Assembly (NCBI GenBank): GCA_964017065.1
Contig: OZ024788.1
Span: 268,938 to 332,937, forward strand
Length of the DNA stretch: 64,000 bases
From: Haliclona indistincta
Taxonomy: Eukaryota; Porifera; Demospongiae; Haplosclerida; Chalinidae
Direction: 5' to 3'
Shown here: positions 53,525 to 64,000 of the stretch, one piece after another
Layout of the letters: every line of letters starts with the position of its first letter
How positions within the stretch are numbered: the first letter of the stretch is position 1
The notes under the pieces: generated by a model
The model's database searches: none
The model's input: only the letters and a program-made list of their open reading frames with translations
What the model was told of the DNA's origin: nothing
Program-made: the position numbers and the translations under genes

Positions 53525-53586
53525 ACGCAAATTCCACCCACACTTTTAATTAGCTATTTGGTGACAGCTTATATGGTTCATAACCC

Positions 53587-53594
53587 CTCCATCC
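53587..53594. repeat. Right 8-bp TSD of the 8-kb transposon
   Basis: CTCCATCC, identical to 45622-45629. Confidence 0.88.
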
Positions 53595-53783
53595 AGTAGA
53601 GGCTCACTACGGTCTCCTAGCTCCAGATAGCTGAGGCTCTCTCATTCCTTCATAGTGATGCTAAGATGCTCCATGGTAATCTGACTACAGAGTGTGTGGT
53701 ACTGAGCAGTACAGCTGGTCACTGGAAACTGATGGGAATGAACTTTGCATGTTTCGTACAGTATCAGCTAGACCAGTAGCCAG
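53595..53783 (+). pseudogene. SCYL2: SCYL2-like pseudokinase exon fragment
   Basis: Translates as VEAHYGLL, then after a 4-bp excess QIAEALSFLHSDAKMLHGNL, TTECVVLSS and GHWKLMGMNFACF. This aligns with the YGLLQVSEGLSFLHSSVKMV-HGN-WKIMGFDFC stretch of animal SCYL2, a clathrin-associated pseudokinase whose catalytic HRD is replaced by HGN. The 4-bp insertion near 53625 and a TAG at 53776-53778 just before a GTGAGAG donor break it. The 8-kb transposon lies inside the exon. The rest of the gene may be in or beyond the following gap. Confidence 0.6.
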
Positions 53784-53841
53784 GTGAGAGAGGAGAGAGG
53801 GTGGGTGGGTGGAAGGTAGTCTGAGTGTGTCTACAGTCAGT

Positions 53842-54041
53842 NNNNNNNNNNNNNNNNNNNNNNNNNNNNNNNNNNNNNNNNNNNNNNNNNNNNNNNNNNN
53901 NNNNNNNNNNNNNNNNNNNNNNNNNNNNNNNNNNNNNNNNNNNNNNNNNNNNNNNNNNNNNNNNNNNNNNNNNNNNNNNNNNNNNNNNNNNNNNNNNNNN
54001 NNNNNNNNNNNNNNNNNNNNNNNNNNNNNNNNNNNNNNNNN
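53842..54041. other. Assembly gap (200 N)
   Basis: Two hundred Ns, size unknown, directly downstream of the SCYL2-like fragment. Confidence 1.
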
Positions 54042-54888
54042 GGTGAAAAATCAGAATTACAACAATTATTTATAACAAGAACTTCTAATTATGGTAAATT
54101 TTATTTCTGTACATGTAATTCCTTCTCTCTCTCAAAAAACATCATAAATTATAAGTATTATTATTGTTAAATTATTATTTGTTTTAGTAAAAGGAACTTG
54201 TGTATAAAGCTGTTGACAGCTGTTACATATTATAGTATGGCTTATTTTCACTTGTCACTCTCTTTCTTTCTCGTTTGTGTCCCTCAGATTAAAATTATTA
54301 TGTAAAAATGCTATTGTCATCAAAATTATATTATTGTCTAGTTCAATTCCGCTTAATTCCACTGCCGTATGCATCATCGTAACATTATAGTCATGAACAT
54401 GTTCTTATCAAGACTGAAATGTTGTGCTTCACGCTTGACGGCTTTACTCACAGTGAAAGCTGATGGTGTGCTGTAATGAAATGTAATAAAGAAGTAACTA
54501 ACAATCATATTATTCTGATATTCTCAAGCATAGAGTCACCTCATGCACTAATGTGTTACGGCATTGTTACCTGTATTCGCACAATGGAGGATTAGCAGAA
54601 ACTGTTTTTAACATGCTGTACTTGTATACGTGTAACTCTGAAACTGTTTGAGCTAGTTTGCTCTCTTTTTACATTGAAAAATGTACATTAAAAAGCAAAC
54701 ATGAGAAAAAAGAACAAGATATGCACTATGATGTAATACAAAGACAACATGAGAAAATCAGTTCAGTTACCCAAAAATTAAAGAATGATACATGTTAACT
54801 AGTGTTGAATGCAAGGGTAGGTAATTAATAGCAATCAGTCTCAATAGTATAATTATTAAAATAATACTAGAGCAACAGTGAGATACTA
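54042..54888. other. AT-rich intergenic DNA with a P1 MITE relic
   Basis: No gene seen. Positions about 54523-54620 hold a degraded copy of the palindromic P1 family (CATGCACTAATGTGTTACGG; ACAATGGAGGATTAGCAGA). Confidence 0.6.
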
Positions 54889-54942
54889 GGAGTATATCAG
54901 GGACTAGGAGTATATCAGGGACTAGGAGTATATCAGGGACTC
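54889..54942. repeat. 18-bp repeat x3 spanning the stop codon of the membrane-protein gene
   Basis: GGGACTAGGAGTATATCA three times. The first copy supplies the last codons (SLIYS) and the TAG of the minus-strand gene. Confidence 0.9.
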
Positions 54943-57900
54943 TCTCTTCATCCATACTTCGGAGAAGGTTGGCTGTACAAGTCTCTCACCAACGTAATCT
55001 TCATTATCTTCCAACAGTCTCTCAGTTTCTTCATTATTACTGCAACAGTACTTTGTGATAGCAAACTTGTTAAACCACTTGATATTTTTCACACGAAGAA
55101 ACACATGGTAGGCAAGAACGCAAATGAACATGACGAAAGCAACACTGACACTGATGATAGTGACTACTTGCTGTGCACTAGCTGATTGGTCCAACCATGG
55201 GTTGAAAATAGCTGAGAGCAGAATCAGGTTGATCAAGGACGACCACTCTAAGATGTTTAAGTACTTGTTTTGGTAGACACCACCAAAGAATGTCATTAGA
55301 GAAAGCAGCACACTAGTGCTGGTTGTGATGAAGATCAATGCAGCATATCCATCAAAATAGAGTGATACTAGTGTGAACAACATACGAACAAGGAGCAATA
55401 GACCAGTCCAAAACCAACAGTTGTCCTTGTAAGGTCCATGGTAGGCATCAACGAATGGTTTGAACTTGATCCACTGTTTGCGAAAGAACCTCATTCTTGT
55501 GAGATATTTCTCTATTACAGCATCAAACAGAAGAGCAGCTATGTAGGGAACAGCAAGAAGAAGAAATAGTGCAACTGCTGCCATTAGTGCATAATGCTGT
55601 ATTGAGAAAAAGGGAACATTGCCATCAACAGACCATACGATATTACCACAAGATAATGTAGTGAATTTCATTGCCAGAATGATTGTTTGAAAATTCTTTG
55701 TAAACGAGAGCAGGATGAGAGTAGCAAGTACCTGTACTACATTGCCTCCAATCTTGTTGGACAGCCATATAGAGTAGTGACACAGGACTATGATGGTGGC
55801 TATGATGAACCATATGTAGAGAGGGAACACAAACTGCAGCCACACCTTGTGATAGGCTGTCATGCCATTGTAGAAGCATGTTTCGATACCGAGGTCAAGA
55901 TTGAGCCAAGCAATGAACTGACTCAGTACTGGGACAGGACCATTAGGAAAGAAGATACCATTGCTCTCACTTATCTTGACAATGCTGGCATAGAATATGA
56001 GCCCATTGATGGTACCAATGGAGACTGTCAAGTTCAAAACCATCAGAAGAGCTACCAAACCAAGCCCAGCAGCAGCAAAGGGAGTGATCAGAGTAAGATG
56101 AAATGAGTCAGGACATGGTATACATTTGTTGGATCCCAAAGCAAGGCTCAAATTAATGCTACATCCACCGCACAAAATTCCACTTCTTTTCAGAGCACAC
56201 TGAGGATTGGGATCAACAAAAGAAAAATTAGTCCTTGATAACTTGCAGTAGTCAAAAGGACATGAAGAGTGTACAATTACACAATCACTGATATTACCAA
56301 TCCAGGCATCTCCTTTTCGTGATATTGTTTTAGTGGGAGCATCACATTTCAAATTCAATCTACTCGAAGCTTCCTGAGTGAGTTCGGTACAATCACAAGC
56401 ACCAGTCTCATTTGATATCTGAAATCCAAGTGGGCAGTCTGTTTTCTTGATGTTTAACATCACCGATCGTGAATTGAAACCAGAACGATCAGAAGTTATT
56501 GTTATTGAGTAGTTTACAGCTATTGCGTTGATTGCAATGGTTGTGCAATTCATTGGAATAGTTTTGTATGTTTCCACTTGAGCATGCACAGAGCCATGTG
56601 ATTCTATTGTTATCAACCCTGGAGAAACCCCATTTTCCTGCCCTACAGTGACAACAGAGATATTGATCTCTTCTCCTGGATAGGCTGTCATTGCTAGCTG
56701 TGTCTGAGAGCAGTTTATTGTGTTTTTGTCATCACAGAAGCAGACATGAGTAGGTTCTGATGATATTACTGAGGGACCAGTCTGTATTGAATAGTTAAAA
56801 GTCACCTGAAAAGAATTATCGCTATTTGGATTATTGAAAAGTAAGCAGTGCTGATCACCCCCAAATAATACAGTTCCAGCTGTTTCTGCATTATTACCAA
56901 TAAAATAAGCTTTTGTTGATTGAAGCAATGTGCCTTGAACATATTGGTAAAAGCATGGGGATTTCGTCGAAAGTGCATCAACAAAAATAGCTCCTCCTCT
57001 GTGCTTTGCCTTGTTATTGGTGAAATTAAGAATGGAATTTTCTTCAAACCACCAGATATGATTCACCATACATAGCCAGTCCACCTCCATCAGTACCAGT
57101 GTTGTTGTGAAAGACTGATGTACTGTTGCTATTTATCATTATAACAGTGCGATATGCAAGTAGTCCAGTTGCACTGTTGTTAGTAATACTCACATTGTTC
57201 AGGACTAAAGTGACGAATTCTGCACACACTGTAGATGGTGAAGTACTTAATGTAGCATTAATTGGTAGCATTATGTTGCTGTTATTGTTTAAAGTGACAT
57301 TCCGAAGAACAATCTTTACTTGATCTTGGTATGCATATGATGCTACCCTTAGGATATTTTGTACAAATATGTTGTCAGAAAATTCAGTTGATTCGACCAT
57401 GATTTTCACTGGAACGTTAATACCTTGAAATAAAAATAAAAAAACAAAATCTGATTTTGTATAAATGAATTTACTGTTAGCAATCAGTATGGCTACGGAA
57501 TATGCACTTGCATTAGCACAGCACTTCCAATCTAGTACATTCTGTAGTTTCAGAGCAGCTCCTTCAGTATCAGAACTACGTGAATTGTTGACTGTCAAAT
57601 TGTAATTTGGGACAATTATGCTTAGTATCAGAATATTGGAGTGTCTGTTATTGCAAACTTGAACAGAATCAAGCACTATGTTCACACTATATGAAGCTTG
57701 AAAAATTTCCATCACCAAACCAAATGTTGTAAAAAGCCGGATATATTAGTGTTGCTGATGAGAAAGTTATGATGAGAAAGTTGAAAGTTCTGTGGATCAC
57801 AATTGAGTGGATCAGTGTACCTAATGTAAGCATTGGCTCTTGCATAATATTGATCATTAACACAGTCATTTCGTGCAAATGAGGAAGAAGTAATTGAAAC

Positions 57901-58479
57901 ATCAGCTCCATCTGTTATTATAGAAAGACCACATCGAGACCCATTCTGAACTGAAATGTGATCAATAACGACATTTTTAACATTAAGATATCCTAGGCTA
58001 GCCAATTTAATTGAAGGAGGTAATGAACCTATTAAAGTAGTGACGTTGCTTAGCATATCAGGTCTACAGTTAGTGATGGTGATGTACCTGAAGGTAATGT
58101 TGGAGCTATTAACAAAAGCGATACCAGTACTGGAGTGTTCAGTACACTTGATGACCACTGTAGACTGCCAGACAGTCTCATGAAAGCCCTGCTCCATTGT
58201 CCCATCACCTTCAAACACAGCATTAGTCAAGTTCGTGAACACCACTAGTTCCTGAAGATCCAACAAGTGAGTTCCCTCCAAGAAATGAACAACCAAGTCA
58301 GGAGAGTTGGAGAAGCTGTCAGCCATCTTTCCAAAAGTATTGACGTTGTAACAAGGAGTACCAGAACAGTGCTCACCTTCAGACGGCTGAATGTAGACAT
58401 CTCTTGTTGTGCACAGACATGAAATGCTGAGCACCAGAAGAAGAATGATGCTGTTAGTAGCCATACTTGCTGACTGCAT
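54922..58479 (-). pseudogene. Secreted-domain, multi-pass membrane protein, single exon, two frameshifts
   Basis: The start ATG at 58479 opens with a signal peptide (NSIILLLVLSISCLC). A long extracellular region of short beta-strand repeats rich in N-x-S/T sites and GGAI/NN-x-A motifs follows, resembling a right-handed beta-helix. Then come a cysteine-rich segment (CDCTEL, CPFDYC, CGGCSINLSL, KCIPCPDSF) and about eight transmembrane segments (55100-56100), with an acidic cytoplasmic tail. The frames 58479-57712, 57718-57044 and 57090-54922 must be joined by single-base shifts near 57715 and 57055. No splice sites fit there. It is a decaying gene, or an intact one with two base errors. No named function is known to me. 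Confidence 0.7.
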
Positions 58480-58504
58480 AGTTCAACCTGAGATCGGTGT
58501 TTAG

Positions 58505-58525
58505 CATTAATTTTTATTATACCAT
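58505..58525 (-). promoter_or_regulatory. Possible TATA box of the membrane-protein gene
   Basis: TATAATAAAA on the minus strand at 58521-58512, 33-42 bases upstream of the ATG. If used, the 5' untranslated region would be only a few bases, so this is weak. Confidence 0.25.
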
Positions 58526-59470
58526 ACTTTAATGTTTCTGACCAAATAATAATCATATTATTTATTGCTAAAAACGAAGTGAATTATGTCACATATCACA
58601 AAAATGCGGAATACGGAATAAAAGTGGGCGTGAAAGGTAGGCGTTGCTGATCAATAGACTACGGTGTGTTTCTTTTGCTCAGTTTCATGCAGTTGTGTAT
58701 TATGTTGGTCACAGCACAGTGGGTATATACAGAGAAAGCGAATGACGTCTGACCCAAGCATTTCGTTAGACCGCCATGCTCAACGCCGGCGACGCTAAAC
58801 TGCTGCTACGAAGTAAGAACAGAGTGTTTTTTAATAATAATGTTTTTGCATGAGCAAAGGAAACTCAAAATGGCGACTAGACTATTCTGCCGCTCATGCG
58901 TGAGAGCGTTTGCGCGAATGTCTACGGTCTAACAATGCAATCGCGCTCTGACAAGATCTGGTCAGACTGGGCTACGCGAGACTACATCAAGATCGAGTCT
59001 CGTTGTGGACCAAAGGTGTGCCGGTAGCGTGCTACTACTCTCAACGTGTGTTGCACTGCTGCTACGTGCAGGGATAATGTGGATTGGCGTTCCTAGCCAG
59101 AACTACGCAAGTAAGTTCCACGACAGTACAGCCGGTTCGTTGTAATTGCGTGCTTAATTCCGTACCACTGCGTGGCACTTTGTATCGCTCAGTGGGCCAC
59201 GGAAAATGTTCAGATAGATGGTAGAGAACAGATGTAGCTCATCTGAACAAGTTCCGTGGCTCACCGAGCGATGCGGCAAAGTGCCACAAACTGCACGGAG
59301 CTAGCCAATCGTAAGTAAACAAGTAATAAAACATTTTAAACAAAATGGAAGAGATTTAGGGTTGGTACATTTATCGAAAAAGTATGGAAACAAGATTTGA
59401 AATGAAAAGGATTGTAACAATAGCAGTGTAATGCTACCTCCCTATTAAATTAACCACAACTATCGAAAGC
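58526..59470. other. Intergenic DNA with two small hairpins
   Basis: No gene is confirmed. A short open stretch MLNAGDAKLLLR at 58778 before a GTAAG could be a first exon, but nothing supports it. An imperfect hairpin lies at about 59160-59300 (GTGGCACTTTGTATCGCTC pairs with GAGCGATGCGGCAAAGTGCC). Confidence 0.5.
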
Positions 59471-59491
59471 AGTTAATTTAGGGAGGTAGAA
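59432..59491. repeat. Small palindrome at the break of the second ankyrin-Roc copy
   Basis: CTACCTCCCTATTAAATTAA pairs with TTAATTTAGGGAGGTAG around a 17-base loop. The COR-domain homology stops exactly at its right edge. Confidence 0.8.
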
Positions 59492-61638
59492 CCACGGAGC
59501 TTGGCATACTCTACTGTACTGGTGTATGACATAGCCACCATCACACATCGGTTGTTGTCAAGGAGCTCTATCACAGTACAAGTGTTGTTGTCGTCCCTCC
59601 AGAAGATGCCATTCCTCCATATTGTACACTTGCGCTGGAGACCACTGACGGAAGAGCAAGGGTTAAATCGACTGGCTAGAGGAAATTCATAGGCAACGGA
59701 AAGTAGGAGAAGATGAAGAAAACGAGAGCTCAAGAACTCGTGTGGATCCATACACTTCAGACACCAGCCAAACTCTAGTGCTCCTAGCTGCTGGACGAGG
59801 CTGTCTGGTCGCTCTGACTTAACGAGACCAGGGAAGAGGAGATCAGCTGTGGAGTGAGAGGGTGTGGTCTGGAGGTTGGTATACTGCAGCACTGATGGGT
59901 CCACTGGTCGACAGAAATCTAATGAAGTGAGAAATCCGACGAGCATTTCTGAGTTGTAGTCGGGAAACACTTTGTGAAGGTTAGAGACGGGTACTATGCC
60001 AGTGTTGCTGGCAAGATCACGATGTTCCTTGAAGTGGTCAGGAGCAAACAGTGTTCCATTGATTTCGTTTAGCAAGGTTTCTGTCTTCACTACGATCCAG
60101 CTGGATTGATGATGTTGTATAAAGAGGATGAGACCTTTATCACTGAGAGTGGTGAGGATCTCTGTGAGGACAGACTGGTCGCTAGGGAGAGAAGAATTGT
60201 TTTCCTTAGCGATTGCAGAGACAAGATCGTGTAGTGTACAGCCTACCATGTTCAGCTTGGTACGAAGGAACGCGTAGACGACGTGAGAATAGTAGTGGAT
60301 GACAGGCTGACTGGCAGTGATGGCTTTCTGGCTGTCAGTGTGTGTGTGGCGATCAAACGACGTGAAGCATCAGTGTTGGTTCTGCGACAGTCCATAGCAA
60401 TGCTACCAATGAACTTCACATACTCCTGACGTCTTACTCTCCTGGTAGCAATTTCATGTATCAGAAAACTCTTTTCCTCCACTGACGACGTGACCTGGTC
60501 GGCATGGCTACCAATGATCACCACATGCGATCGTCCCTCTGCTGTGCCGCAGGCATTGTCGATAAAGCTTAGCCAGTAGTGGAGTGACTCACAGATCTTC
60601 TCCTCACTCTCACTCAGGTCTACCACACAGAGAAACATGGCTGCTGACCTTCGCATCACTTGCTCGAGCACGGCATCATGACTCGAGTAGTATTCTTGCT
60701 GTCCTGCAAAGTCATACACGACAAAGTTGCCCAGCTGCTCACTCTGGATGTGGTGTGGAACGATCCCTGCTGTGTAGCGTTGAACATCAGCGACACACTC
60801 TACAGCTGTAGAACTAGCTAGGCGGACGATGAGTTCAGTTATGGTAGTCTTACCAGCTCCACTGTCTCGTGAGTATCAGTTTAGTGAACGTGTGCACTGG
60901 GAAGGCTGTCCTGCACTCTTCGAATGGTTCAAATAGTTTAATGATATCATAGTTGCCACTAGCGTAGTACAATGCAGTGACGCCATACTTGTTCTTAGTC
61001 AGTGGATTCACTCGACCAGTTGATAACAGATATTGTACAATGTGGGCGTGGTTACATATACAAGCAATGTGAAGTGGTGTATTGCCAATGGTATTGCCCT
61101 GACATGATGGGTTACAGTGTCCCTCTCTGGTGAGGTACTGAGCAATGTTTAGGTAACCATAGTAACAAGCATAGTGAAGTGGTGTATCGCCATTATTGTC
61201 CTCACATGATGGGTTACAATGTCCCTCTCTGATGAGATACTGAGCAATGATGAGGTAACCATGGCGACAAGCATAGTGAAGTGGTGTCCAACCGTCATTG
61301 TTTTTGTCCATAGGATCACAATGTATTTCAACGATGAAATATTTCACCACCTCGAGGTGTCCATTGAGGGCGGCATAATGCAGTGGAATGCGTCCCTTCA
61401 CGTCCTTGCAGTTGGCGGCACACTTATACACAGATACTAGCGAAGTGACGACATTCCTCCAGCCCCAGTACGCAGCTAGGTGGACCAGAGAGACCAATGA
61501 TGTCGTACCATAGAAATTTAACTTGAACGTTGTCGTGATGGTAGCTGGTTGTGGTATGCTGGGTAGCAGCTGCTCCGCCACGAGCTTGTTCCCGTTCTTA
61601 AACGCAATTATGTAATCTTCTTGTTGTTTTTCAGCCAT
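59473..61638 (-). pseudogene. Second, truncated copy of the ankyrin-Roc-COR gene
   Basis: The start ATG at 61638 gives MAEKQQEDYIIAFKNG, and the ankyrin repeats are open and slightly diverged from copy 1. A 2-bp deletion near 60868 shifts the frame inside the Roc P-loop (after KLILT). Another shift near 60345, where a GT repeat replaced GGTGAGT, separates Roc from COR. The COR domain is cut at about 59492 and the Death domain is absent. Copy 1 has the opposite damage (broken ankyrins, intact Roc-COR-Death). Confidence 0.82.
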
Positions 61639-61649
61639 TGCTCGTTAAT

Positions 61650-61885
61650 TTGAAGTCTCTGATCCTAGATCCTGATCCTCGAAGCAACGGATCACGTGCG
61701 CCCAATAGCCATTATTTTTTGTGGCTGACCCACCGCGGGCCGGGGCGAGGGCCGGGGTCACTTTGTAAAAGGAGAAATAAGAAAAAGAAACGGCGTCAGG
61801 TCTGTGTGTACTTCTGCATGCCATCATGTGTACTGCAAGTGTGTTTCTTGACTTTCTTCTGCCAGTAACAATGATAGTGTAACTG
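61650..61885. other. Junction between duplicated blocks
   Basis: Ankyrin-Roc 5' flank similarity fades after about 61660. PIK3C2 intron-9 similarity starts near 61868 (ATGATAGTGTAACTGTCTTC). The sequence between is GC-rich and unique. Confidence 0.6.
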
Positions 61886-61891
61886 TCTTCT

Positions 61892-62065
61892 TGCAATGCT
61901 GAAGTGAAAGTGTAGAGTGTCACCTTCATGCACTAATGTGTTGAGTGTTCAGTCTCTGTAGTCACTGTTGTCTTTATCATAGATGTCTTTAGTCACACGT
62001 TGGAGGATGATCAGAGACTGAACACATTAGTGCATGAAGATGACACTCTACAGCATTGCAAGAAG
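61892..62065. mobile_element. Palindromic MITE (family P1), duplicate PIK3C2 intron
   Basis: Orthologous to the insertion at 34990-35152, with small internal duplications (GTGTTGAGTGTTCAG; TCATAGATGTCTTTAG). Confidence 0.85.
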
Positions 62066-63044
62066 CAACAATCGTATTACCCATGTAAAATGCTCCATCA
62101 ATCTCTCTGTGTAGTGGTCCTCAGTTACTGGCTATGTGGCGTGATGATTCACCAGCTGATCCGACTGATACCTGCTATGCTAATGTCACTGAGAGGAGGA
62201 GCATGGTGTTAGAGGTGTGGTCACCACACCCACTAGTGTAGCTAATGTATCGTCACTATACAGATAGCACTGGAAGAGTTTGAATACACTGTTGAGAGCA
62301 CACTACCCAGTGTACCATTGTGAGTCATGTGATCTACACACTCATGTCATGTGATTATATACTCATGTCATGTGATATGTACTTTTGTCATGTGATCTAC
62401 ACGCTCATGTCATGTGACCCGTTCTGCAGTACTCCATCAGCCACGCCCCTGTTGTTGAGTTGCAGTCGATAGCTGAAAGGGATCGGTTTGATCAGTGGGT
62501 AATGGATGCTGTTAGCATGTTACCATTCACTACTGAGCAGGTTAAGAGAAGAGGATCTGACCAAGCTATGGCGCTATAGAGCAGCAACTCCATCTATACT
62601 ATCACCATATGCTCGTGGTTTACCATCTGTACTGCAGGCTATGCCGCATCAGCACCTTCTGGCTGAGCTAGCGTTCATCAAGAGACTACTGGAGGAATGG
62701 AAGATGGCTGAACCTATATATGGACTAGAGTTACTGGACACACAGTACGCTGACAGCTCAGTGAGAGACAAGGCTGTGGAGTGGGTGGATCACCTACCAA
62801 TGGATGATATCATAGACCTGTTACCACAGCTCACTCAGGTAGAGGGAGGGAGAGAGAGAGATATATTATATATATATAGAGAGAGAGAGAGAGATACCTG
62901 TGTGTATATGTCATGGATTATGCTGCTTCCTGTCACTGTAGTCTCTCAAACATGACAGCTACCTCTCATCAGCCATGACTAGAATACTGTTGAGGAACGC
63001 CATGACATCACCACGACTAGCCCACCACCTGTACTGGTATGATA

Positions 63045-63175
63045 CTCACTCACACACTCACTCACTCACTCACTCACTCACTCACTCACTCAATCATTCA
63101 CTCAATCATTCACTCACTCACTCACTCACTCACTCACTCACTCACTCACTCACTCACTCACTCACTCACTTACCT
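63045..63175. repeat. (TCAC)n microsatellite
   Basis: Expanded version of 36125-36165 in the duplicate locus, after the donor at 63037. Confidence 0.95.
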
Positions 63176-63545
63176 GCTCATAATTATTCTCTCTTCCCTC
63201 CCTCCTTCTCTCTCTCTCTCTCTCTTTCTCTCTCAGGAACCTCCATACTCTCTCTCAGAGCAGTCATTATGAATGGCGGTATAGTCGTCTCCAGGAGGCA
63301 CTGTGTGTAGCATGTGGTGAGGAGTGTGCCATGGAGTGGGCCCAGGAGGTGGAGCTAGTCCAGACACTAGAGGGTGTGGCTCTAGCTGTGAAGGCCTCTA
63401 AGGACACACAGCGTCAGACCACACTAGTCCATGAGCTCCAGAGGATGTCATGCTCCCTCCCGCCTGTCTTCAGACTACCTCTCAATCCATCTCTACAATG
63501 CTGTGATATCGATATTGAGGTACCGTATAATAATACTCATTAACG

Positions 63546-63741
63546 TACCGTATAGCGGGAAATTTTGCAGGAAAAAAATTTCGCGAATGCGCGAAATAGA
63601 GGATTTCGCGAATATTATTTTCGCGAATCAGCACTATTGCCCTATCTTTGTCTACAAAACAAGACATTCGTGGATAGTATTTTCGCAAATAGCCTGTAAT
63701 TCGCAAAATTTTTTCCCGCGAAAATTTCCTGCTTTACGGTA
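63546..63741. mobile_element. 196-bp MITE, inserted after the PIK3C2 duplication
   Basis: Inverted ends TACCGTATAGCGGGAAATTT and AAATTTCCTGCTTTACGGTA, with inner TTTCGCGAAT repeats. It is absent from the corresponding intron of copy 1 (36509-36931), so it arrived later. Confidence 0.82.
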
Positions 63742-64000
63742 GTTGCATCTATAGAAGGCTCGATTAATTTTTCTAATCTAATCAAAAAAAATTATAAAAA
63801 TTAGAAGGCTCTCTCAAAAACATGAATATTAAAATCTGTTATATTTCACTCAATGTAGAACTGTTCATTCTTCAACTCTAAGACTGTGCCTCTCAAACTA
63901 TCGTTCAGAAATGCTGATCCCTTCGGCTCAAATATTGACGTGATCTTCAAGGTGTGTGTGTGAGTGTGGTTTGTGAGGGTGTGATTGTGGGTGTGGTCTA

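Larger units (their letters stand above)
45630..53586. mobile_element. 8.0-kb DNA transposon with minisatellite arms and decayed transposase
   Basis: Terminal inverted repeats of about 60 bp (GGGTTATGAACCATATAAGC and on to GTGGGTGGAATTTGC) at 45630-45691 and 53525-53586, flanked by an 8-bp target duplication. Inside each end a minisatellite of 15/18-bp units runs in opposite orientation (45692-47085; 50825-53524). The centre holds a minus-strand transposase pseudogene (46955-48552) and a 150-bp inverted repeat. The 8-bp duplication fits hAT, P or KDZ-type elements. The transposase is not hAT-like by eye. Confidence 0.85.
62115..63951 (+). pseudogene. PIK3C2: Partial second copy of PIK3C2 (exons 10-16), continuing past the window
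   Basis: Exons matching 35217-37024: 62115-62214, 62264-62319, 62430-62494, 62541-62838, 62942-63036, 63237-63519, 63859-63951. The first has lost 12 bases at its acceptor, in frame. The third lost 4 bases (ACTCCATCAGCCACGCCCC against the longer original), which shifts the frame. Upstream exons are absent because the block starts in intron 9. Helical-domain residues are otherwise well conserved, so the copy is young or an allele. Confidence 0.85.

Noticed and set aside
50757..53543. 928-codon minus-strand and 540-codon plus-strand frames
   Set aside because: Same repeat family in the right transposon arm. Open only because units are multiples of three.
55687..56106. 139-codon plus-strand frame
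   Set aside because: Antisense shadow of the transmembrane part of the minus-strand membrane-protein gene.
58778..58815. Possible short first exon (MLNAGDAKLLLR) before a GTAAG donor
   Set aside because: No downstream exon on the plus strand joins it, and it does not match the start of SCYL2.

Overview
The window looks like genomic DNA of a demosponge, most like Amphimedon queenslandica. The support is short GT-AG introns, metazoan gene families (NAT10, class II PI3K, TRAF, Roc-COR-Death), an ankyrin-Roc-COR-Death protein, a secreted multi-pass membrane protein, and very dense MITEs and minisatellites. The species call is inference; no marker gene was compared. Two runs of 200 N (5106-5305 and 53842-54041) are scaffold gaps.

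Region 1 (79-27590, + strand) is a duplicated NAT10 locus (RNA cytidine acetyltransferase). Exons from an N-terminal part to the stop run from 79 to 19914, with the gene's 5' part lying before the window. One large intron holds a nested, intronless RING/TRAF-zinc-finger/double-MATH gene (12078-13802) and a pile of transposons. This includes a 4.7-kb foldback element whose insertion split the target-site duplication of an older 588-bp MITE. A second, partial copy follows (20152-26365): an intact copy of the first exon, a second intact TRAF gene (23321-25045), and then a version of the remaining exons with an internal deletion. A third scrap of the last two exons lies near 27441-27590.

Region 2 (28775-40393, + strand) is a complete class II phosphoinositide 3-kinase gene of about 27 exons (Ras-binding, C2, helical, kinase, PX, C-terminal C2). 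One of its introns carries a 1.6-kb, 24-bp minisatellite. It converges, with about 200 bp between, on an ankyrin-Roc-COR-Death gene on the minus strand (40593-43818), which has a frameshift in its ankyrin part.

Region 3 (43930-53840) is transposon territory: a LINE tail, a TA-flanked MITE, and an 8.0-kb DNA transposon (45630-53586) with an 8-bp target-site duplication. That transposon has inverted minisatellite arms and a decayed transposase. It sits inside a broken SCYL2-like pseudokinase exon.

Region 4 (54922-58479, minus strand) is a secreted/multi-pass membrane protein gene with two frameshifts. Region 5 (59473-64000) is a rearranged second copy of the ankyrin-Roc-COR gene (minus) and of PI3K exons 10-16 (+), running off the window end.

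The duplicated genes carry different lesions in the two copies. This fits either ongoing decay after duplication or two haplotypes of a heterozygous animal placed side by side in the assembly. Coordinates of exons were read by eye from splice consensus and protein continuity.
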